The notes under the pieces were generated by a model. It was given only the letters and a program-made list of their open reading frames with translations. It was not told the DNA's origin and made no database searches. A stretch of 29,048 bases of DNA from Oscillospiraceae bacterium. GTDB taxonomy: Bacteria > Bacillota > Clostridia > UMGS1883. Both the position numbers and the translations under genes were made by a program. Shown here piece after piece: positions 24,561 through 29,048 of the stretch; the stretch's first letter is position 1, and every line of letters begins with the position of its first letter. The stretch lies in contig JAFLUQ010000011.1 in NCBI GenBank assembly GCA_022508735.1, positions 1 through 29,048 of the forward strand, written 5' to 3'.

Positions 24561-25010
24561 ATGAAAAGCATGACAGATGTAATCGAGCAAATGCTCATGG
24601 AGCTCCTGAATGAAGGCGACGGGATTGCGGAAATCCAGCGCAATATCCTGGCGAACCGCCTCAACTGTGTACCCAGTCAGATAAATTACGTTATACAAAC
24701 CCGCTTCACGCCCGAAAGGGGCTATTCGATCGAGAGCCGCCGCGGTGGCGGCGGAGGGGTGCGCATAATCCGCGTTTCACCTGACGAGACAAACTACCTG
24801 ATGCACGTTATCAATTCCGTAGGAAACGAGCTGGATTATCAGACCGCAAGGGTTTTCGTGCAAAATCTTGTGGACTATGAATGTCTGAGCCTGAGAGAGG
24901 CAAAGCTTATATTGGGCGCGCTAAGAGACAGTGCTATCCCTATGCAGGGCGGAGCAAGAAACCGTCTCCGCGCCGCGATTTTCAAAAATATGCTTTTGGC
25001 TTTGCAGTGA
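24561..25010 (+). CDS. ctsR: Heat-shock repressor CtsR
   Basis: Repressor of class III heat-shock genes, 149 residues. The N-terminal winged helix-turn-helix has RNILANRLNCVPSQINYVIQTRFTPERGYSIES. The wing glycine loop RRGGGGGVRIIRV (about 60-72) is the part that senses heat in Bacillus and Geobacillus CtsR. The C-terminal dimerisation domain ends in RNRLRAAIFKNMLLALQ. First gene of the operon, with two exact CtsR boxes around its promoter, so it controls itself and the genes behind it. The SD taggaaaa is just before the ATG. Confidence 0.97.
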   Translation: MKSMTDVIEQMLMELLNEGDGIAEIQRNILANRLNCVPSQINYVIQTRFTPERGYSIESRRGGGGGVRIIRVSPDETNYLMHVINSVGNELDYQTARVFVQNLVDYECLSLREAKLILGALRDSAIPMQGGARNRLRAAIFKNMLLALQ

Positions 25011-25053
25011 AAGCAGACCGATAGGAAAGAGAAGTTAAGGAGGTTATCTAACT

Positions 25054-25539
25054 ATGAAATGTCAGAAATGTAACCGTAATGATGCAAATGTACACTACAC
25101 TGAGTCTATAAACGGCGAGACCCGTGAATTCTGCCTTTGCAGCGAGTGCGCTAAGGAGATGGGCATTCTCGAAAAAACAGAGGGTATGTTCAGAAATATG
25201 GAACAAGAGATGATGAGCGCGTTTGCTCTCCCGTTCGCCGGCCTGTCATTCGGTGGCTTTGGCCTGCCATTTAGCGGAGTTTCCCGCAGAAGGCTGGGAG
25301 AAAAGCGCCCGGCGTTTACAGCGCCTTTCCCCGAGGCCGGTGAGTTTTTTGACACCGATCCGGTGGAAAATATGACGCTCTCTTCCGCCACCGATGATCA
25401 GAAAAAGGAAGCTAAAACCGTAACCAAGGCCGACGATGTAAATACGCTCAAGGCAAAGCTGCTTGACGCCATCGCCGACGAACGCTACGAAGACGCAGCC
25501 CGGCTGCGCGACGAGATAAAAAAGCTTAAAGGAGAGTGA
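25054..25539 (+). CDS. mcsA: McsA-type zinc-finger protein with UVR motif
   Basis: Protein of 161 residues. The N-terminus has the zinc site CQKC at 3-6 and CLCSEC at 27-32, each in the McsA pattern (NVHYTESINGETREFCLCSECAKEMG). A Gly/Phe-rich middle part (about 55-75) is of low complexity. The C-terminus is a UvrB/UvrC motif (LKAKLLDAIADERYEDAARLRDEIKKL). In Bacillus, McsA activates the arginine kinase McsB and stabilises CtsR. Here the next gene is clpC, with no mcsB between, so the usual partner is missing from the operon. The stop overlaps the possible GTG start of clpC. Confidence 0.93.
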   Translation: MKCQKCNRNDANVHYTESINGETREFCLCSECAKEMGILEKTEGMFRNMEQEMMSAFALPFAGLSFGGFGLPFSGVSRRRLGEKRPAFTAPFPEAGEFFDTDPVENMTLSSATDDQKKEAKTVTKADDVNTLKAKLLDAIADERYEDAARLRDEIKKLKGE

Positions 25540-25544
25540 AACCT

Positions 25545-27989
25545 ATGATGGATAACAACTATAACTTCACCGAAAAAGCCCAGACTGCCATATCTTTGGC
25601 TCAGTCTGAGGCCGAAAAAATGGGTGCGGGTCATGTTGGCACAGAGCATCTGCTCTGTGGTCTGCTCATGGAGGACAGCGGAATAACCAAACAGATATTC
25701 CGCAAATGGAACGTGACCCTTGACGCGGTGGAGCATCGCATCGAGCAGTATGGTTCCACATATTTTGCACAGGGCCGCTTTGCGGGGTTTACTCCCCGCA
25801 CGAGGCAGTGCCTCCAGCTCAGTGCCGATATTGCCTACAGCTACCGCACACGACTTATAGGAACAGAGCACATATTGCTGGCGCTCTGTAAGAACGCTGA
25901 CTGTTCAGCCAACCGCATACTTCGCTCTCTTGGCGTAACCGCCGACAAAATGAAGGAGATGGAGGCCGAGATCACCCGGGCCTATAAAAATGCCCGGGGA
26001 GAGAGCACCCCTGAGCAGAGCAAGACTCCCACACTGGATAAATTCGGCCGTGATCTGACCGAAATGGCCAAGAACGGAAAGTTTGACCCGGTTATAGGCC
26101 GTGAACAGGAGATAGCCCGCGTAACGCAGATCCTCTCCCGCCGCACCAAGAATAATCCCGTGCTGCTGGGTGAACCCGGCGTTGGTAAAACAGCCATAGC
26201 CGAGGGCCTTGCCATGGAGATAGCCGCCGGAAATGTGCCGGAGCTTTTGAAGGACAAGCGTATCGTATCCCTCGATATGGGTGGTCTGCTTGCGGGCAGC
26301 AAGTATCGCGGCGAGTTCGAGGAACGCCTTGAAAAGGCCATGGATGAAGTCGTAAAGAGCGGTAACGTGATCCTCTTTATTGACGAGCTGCACACCATTA
26401 TCGGTGCCGGTGCCGCCGAGGGCGCAGTCGATGCGGCAAATATACTTAAGCCCAATCTGGCCCGGGGCGAGATGCAGATAATCGGTGCCACAACGCTGAA
26501 CGAATACCGCAAGTACATTGAGAAGGATGCCGCTCTGGAGCGCCGCTTCCAGCCTGTCACCGTTGGCGAGCCCTCTGTGGAGGACACCGAAAAGATACTC
26601 CTCGGCATACGTGGAAAGTATGAGGCCCACCACGGTATAAAGATCACAGATGAAGCCATATCCGCGGCGGTACGGCTCAGTGACCGCTATATCAACGACC
26701 GCTTCATGCCTGACAAAGCCATCGACCTAATAGACGAGGCCTGCAGCCGCGCCCGTCTTGGCTCACTTACCATGCCTGACGATATGAAGGAGCTGGAAGC
26801 GCGTGTTAACGCTGCAGCAGCAGAAAAAGATGTAGCTATAAACAATCAGGAGTTTGAGCGGGCCGCCGCCCTGCGCGACGCTGAGCGCGCGCTCAAGGCC
26901 GAGCTGGAAGAAAAGCTCGACGACTGGAAGAATAAAAAGAGCGCAGCCGAAGTGTCTATAGGCCGCGGTGAAATAGAGGAGATAATAGCCCAGTGGACAG
27001 GCATTCCCGTCAAGAAGCTTGCCGAAGAGGAGAGCGAGCGCCTGAGAAATCTTGAGGAGGTGCTGCATAAGCGTGTGGTGGGGCAAAATGACGCGGTGAC
27101 CGCTGTTGCCAAGGCCGTGCGCCGTGGCCGTGTAGGGCTTAAGGACCCCAAGCGCCCGGTCGGCTCCTTCATCTTCCTTGGCCCAACGGGCGTTGGTAAG
27201 ACAGAGCTGAGCAAGGCTCTGGCTGAGGCACTGTTCGGTGATGAGAGCGCGATTATCAGAATAGATATGTCTGAATATATGGAGAAGCACTCGGTGTCTA
27301 AGCTCATCGGTTCCCCTCCGGGATACGTGGGCTATGATGAGGGCGGCCAGCTCACTGAGCAGATACGCCGTAAGCCCTACAGCATAGTGCTGTTCGATGA
27401 AATAGAAAAGGCACATCCCGACGTGTTCAACATGATGCTTCAGATCCTTGACGACGGCCGCCTGACCGACAGTCAGGGCCGCAAGGTGGACTTTAAGAAT
27501 ACTGTTATAATCATGACCAGTAACCTTGGCAGCAAAAATATTGTAGAGCCTAAGAGCCTCGGCTTCTCAACCGGCGAAAAGACTGCCGCGGTCAATGATC
27601 AGGATATTCGCAAAAACGTTATGAACGAGCTGAAGCGCGCCTTCCGGCCAGAGTTCCTCAACCGTGTGGACGATATTATCGTGTTCAGCCAGCTCACAAA
27701 TGAGGAAATCAAGCAGATAGCCGCCATTATGCTCGAGAGCCTGAACAAGCGCCTGCAAGCTAACGGCATTAAGTGCAGCTTTGACGACAGCGCGCTGGAG
27801 CTGCTTGCCAAGGAGGGCTTTGACCCGGTATACGGCGCCCGTCCGCTTCGCCGAGCCATTCAGAGCAAGGTGGAGGATCTGTTCGCCGAGGAAATGCTCG
27901 ACGGCAAGGTGAAGGACGGCGACAGCGTGACAGTTGTGGCTAAGGACGATAAGATAGTTATCGAGAAGCCCGCCGTAGTAATGCAGTAA
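25545..27989 (+). CDS. clpC: ATP-dependent Clp protease ATP-binding subunit ClpC
   Basis: Hsp100 unfoldase of about 814 residues that feeds proteins to ClpP. The N-terminal repeat domain has AGHVGTEHLLCGLL and LIGTEHILLALC. AAA-1 has Walker A GEPGVGKT at about 209-216 and VILFIDELHTIIGAGAAEG. The middle region has an UVR-like coiled segment (QEFERAAALRDAERALKAEL) typical of ClpC. AAA-2 has GPTGVGKTE, FDEIEKAHPDVFN and the sensor-2 GARPLRRAIQ. An ATG at 25545 follows aaaggag by 10 bases; an in-frame GTG at 25536 touches that SD and is less likely. ClpP is not in the window. Confidence 0.97.
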   Translation: MMDNNYNFTEKAQTAISLAQSEAEKMGAGHVGTEHLLCGLLMEDSGITKQIFRKWNVTLDAVEHRIEQYGSTYFAQGRFAGFTPRTRQCLQLSADIAYSYRTRLIGTEHILLALCKNADCSANRILRSLGVTADKMKEMEAEITRAYKNARGESTPEQSKTPTLDKFGRDLTEMAKNGKFDPVIGREQEIARVTQILSRRTKNNPVLLGEPGVGKTAIAEGLAMEIAAGNVPELLKDKRIVSLDMGGLLAGSKYRGEFEERLEKAMDEVVKSGNVILFIDELHTIIGAGAAEGAVDAANILKPNLARGEMQIIGATTLNEYRKYIEKDAALERRFQPVTVGEPSVEDTEKILLGIRGKYEAHHGIKITDEAISAAVRLSDRYINDRFMPDKAIDLIDEACSRARLGSLTMPDDMKELEARVNAAAAEKDVAINNQEFERAAALRDAERALKAELEEKLDDWKNKKSAAEVSIGRGEIEEIIAQWTGIPVKKLAEEESERLRNLEEVLHKRVVGQNDAVTAVAKAVRRGRVGLKDPKRPVGSFIFLGPTGVGKTELSKALAEALFGDESAIIRIDMSEYMEKHSVSKLIGSPPGYVGYDEGGQLTEQIRRKPYSIVLFDEIEKAHPDVFNMMLQILDDGRLTDSQGRKVDFKNTVIIMTSNLGSKNIVEPKSLGFSTGEKTAAVNDQDIRKNVMNELKRAFRPEFLNRVDDIIVFSQLTNEEIKQIAAIMLESLNKRLQANGIKCSFDDSALELLAKEGFDPVYGARPLRRAIQSKVEDLFAEEMLDGKVKDGDSVTVVAKDDKIVIEKPAVVMQ

Positions 27990-28001
27990 AATAATGGTAG
28001 G

Positions 28002-28034
28002 AAAACCGAGCGAGAGATCGCTCGGTTTTTTTTT
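28002..28034. terminator. Bidirectional intrinsic terminator after clpC
   Basis: Twelve-base-pair stem aaaaccgagcga (28002-28013) with tcgctcggtttt (28018-28029), loop gaga, and a run of eight further T/A bases to 28034. It separates clpC from the convergent GNAT gene, whose stop begins at 28035 on the minus strand. Confidence 0.9.
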
Positions 28035-28500
28035 ATAGAATCTTTTCCATTCCTATTTTTTGAGGGGTCAGTCCGCAGTGCTGATAAAAGGCCATAGCGC
28101 TCTCGTTGCAGGCCCAGACGTTCAGGGTCACGTTATAGCAGCCGATCTCCTTTGCGTAGCCGAGGACATACTCGTACAGCGAGCGGCCTATGTGCTTGCC
28201 GCGGATAGTCTCGTCAACGCACAGGTCGTCAATATACAGCGTTTTTATATCGGTCAGCACATTGTCATTCACGTGCTGCTGCAGCACGCAGAAGGCGTAG
28301 CCTGCAACATAGCCGTCTATATCCGCCACGAAGATGGGGCGCTTATCGTCGGCGATCAATGCGGCCAGCTCCTCGTCGTTATATTTCCGGCAATTCGGCT
28401 TGAACAAGTCGGGTCTGCCGTTGTGGTGCACCATAAGGACCTGATTTAACAGGTCAATGAGCCTTGGCATATCCCTTAGCTCGGCGCGTCGTATTTCCAT
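28033..28500 (-). CDS. GNAT family N-acetyltransferase
   Basis: Acetyl-CoA-dependent acetyltransferase of 155 residues. The N-terminal helix is IRRAELRDMPRLIDLLNQV, the strand and loop DIKTLYIDDLCVDETIRGKHIGRSLYEYVLGYA form the acetyl-CoA motif A, and NVTLNVWACNESAMAFYQHCGL is motif B. Substrate unknown; general resemblance to protein- or small-molecule-acetylating GNATs. An aaggag precedes the ATG. It follows serA on the same strand, with a hairpin between them. Confidence 0.9.
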   Translation of the reverse strand: MEIRRAELRDMPRLIDLLNQVLMVHHNGRPDLFKPNCRKYNDEELAALIADDKRPIFVADIDGYVAGYAFCVLQQHVNDNVLTDIKTLYIDDLCVDETIRGKHIGRSLYEYVLGYAKEIGCYNVTLNVWACNESAMAFYQHCGLTPQKIGMEKIL

Positions 28501-28522
28501 GATTAAGTCTCCTTTATATAAT

Positions 28523-28549
28523 GCAGGGGAGCCAAGTGGGCTCCCCTGC
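28523..28549 (-). terminator. GC-rich hairpin between serA and the GNAT gene
   Basis: Perfect 11-bp stem gcaggggagcc (28523-28533) with ggctcccctgc (28539-28549) and a 5-base loop. It lies 18 bases after the serA stop on the minus strand. The following bases (attatataaagg) have no long T-run, so termination may be partial. Confidence 0.55.
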
Positions 28550-28566
28550 GATCAGTTGAAAATTGT

Positions 28567-29048
28567 TTACTTTATAACTCTTACCTTGATAACGCCGTCA
28601 ATACCCGCGATGTCGCCGGCCAGAGCGTCGGCCTCGCCGCATACGTCCATAATTGTGTAGGCGTAGTCGCCCTTGCTCTTGTTCATCATGTTCTCAATGT
28701 TGATGCCCTTAGCGGCAAAAGCATTGCTGAACTGAGAAAGCATGTTGGGCACATTCTTGTGAAGAATAGTCACGCGGTTTTCGGTAGCGCGGGGGAGCTC
28801 GCAGTTCGGGAAGTTAACGGAGTTGATGATGTTGCCGTTCTCCATGTACTCGATAAGCTCCTCGGCTGCCATAACAGCGCAGTTGTCCTCGCTTTCGGCG
28901 CTGGAGGCTCCGAGGTGGGGGATAGAAATAACATTCTCCATCTCAAGAACCTCGGCATCCGGGAAGTCGGTAACGTATACGGACAGAAGACCTACCTCAA
29001 GGGCGGACTTAAGAGCCGCGTTGTCAACCAGACCGCCGCGGGAGAAGT
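28567..29048 (-). CDS. serA: D-3-phosphoglycerate dehydrogenase, C-terminal part
   Basis: Open at the right edge; the start codon is outside the window. The enzyme oxidises 3-phosphoglycerate to 3-phosphohydroxypyruvate, the first step of serine synthesis. The visible 160 residues contain FSRGGLVDNAALKSAL and YVTDFPDAE of the NAD-binding domain, PHLGASSAESEDNCA (with the catalytic His of the D-2-hydroxyacid dehydrogenase family), and a C-terminal ACT domain from about NRVTILHKNVPNMLSQF to the end. The order indicates the short single-ACT form of the enzyme. Confidence 0.92.
   Translation of the reverse strand, partial: FSRGGLVDNAALKSALEVGLLSVYVTDFPDAEVLEMENVISIPHLGASSAESEDNCAVMAAEELIEYMENGNIINSVNFPNCELPRATENRVTILHKNVPNMLSQFSNAFAAKGINIENMMNKSKGDYAYTIMDVCGEADALAGDIAGIDGVIKVRVIK

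Noticed and set aside
23756..24740. Shared PERGYS string in the zinc-ribbon protein tail and in CtsR
   Set aside because: Six residues only. In CtsR it is part of a conserved wing motif, while the zinc-ribbon tail shows no other similarity. Probably chance.

Overview
This is a 29 kb piece of a Firmicutes (class Clostridia) chromosome, probably from an anaerobe of the spore-forming lineage. The evidence is the gene families: GerW/YtfJ and YlmC/YmxH sporulation-type proteins, HydF for [FeFe]-hydrogenase maturation, a CtsR-McsA-ClpC heat-shock operon, an S-layer-homology (SLH) surface protein and consensus sigma-A promoters. I cannot name the genus. I see no rRNA or tRNA gene, CRISPR array, insertion sequence, phage gene or integration site.

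Layout. (1) 1-1390, plus strand: the end of scpB, a DUF2953 membrane-associated protein and ytfJ, nearly contiguous, closed by a bidirectional terminator. (2) 11492-1448, minus strand: an apparent eight-gene operon of an AMP-ligase-like protein, DUF2232/YybS, gdpP, rplI, dnaB, tilS, hpt and ftsH, led by a strong sigma-A-type promoter at 11560-11532. It combines two loci that are separate in Bacillus subtilis (yybS-gdpP-rplI-dnaC and tilS-hpt-ftsH), so c-di-AMP turnover, replication, ribosome assembly, tRNA modification, purine salvage and membrane proteolysis may share one transcript. (3) 11617-16133, plus strand: a small PRC-barrel protein, a secreted protein with duplicated DUF6273 domains behind a perfect-consensus promoter, hydF and lgt. 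(4) 16186-19468: a 1,032-residue SLH protein with its own promoter, whose spacer is a perfect 16-bp palindrome, a leader hairpin and a strong terminator. (5) 19506-21764, plus strand: rnc, an Elp3-like radical SAM protein and a Pat-type acetyltransferase, overlapping end to start. (6) 24322-21800, minus strand: a zinc-ribbon membrane protein and a clan GH-A-like glycoside hydrolase. (7) 24420-27989, plus strand: ctsR-mcsA-clpC with CtsR operators on both sides of the promoter and no mcsB gene. (8) 28500 to the end, minus strand: a GNAT acetyltransferase and the C-terminal part of serA.

Most of the window is core chromosome. The points most worth a second look are the palindrome filling the SLH promoter spacer, the ligase-like protein whose ATP-binding loop is eroded yet which is translationally coupled to yybS and gdpP, the missing mcsB, the duplicated DUF6273 surface protein, and the intracellular glycoside hydrolase. 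I found no convincing wholly new multi-gene system.
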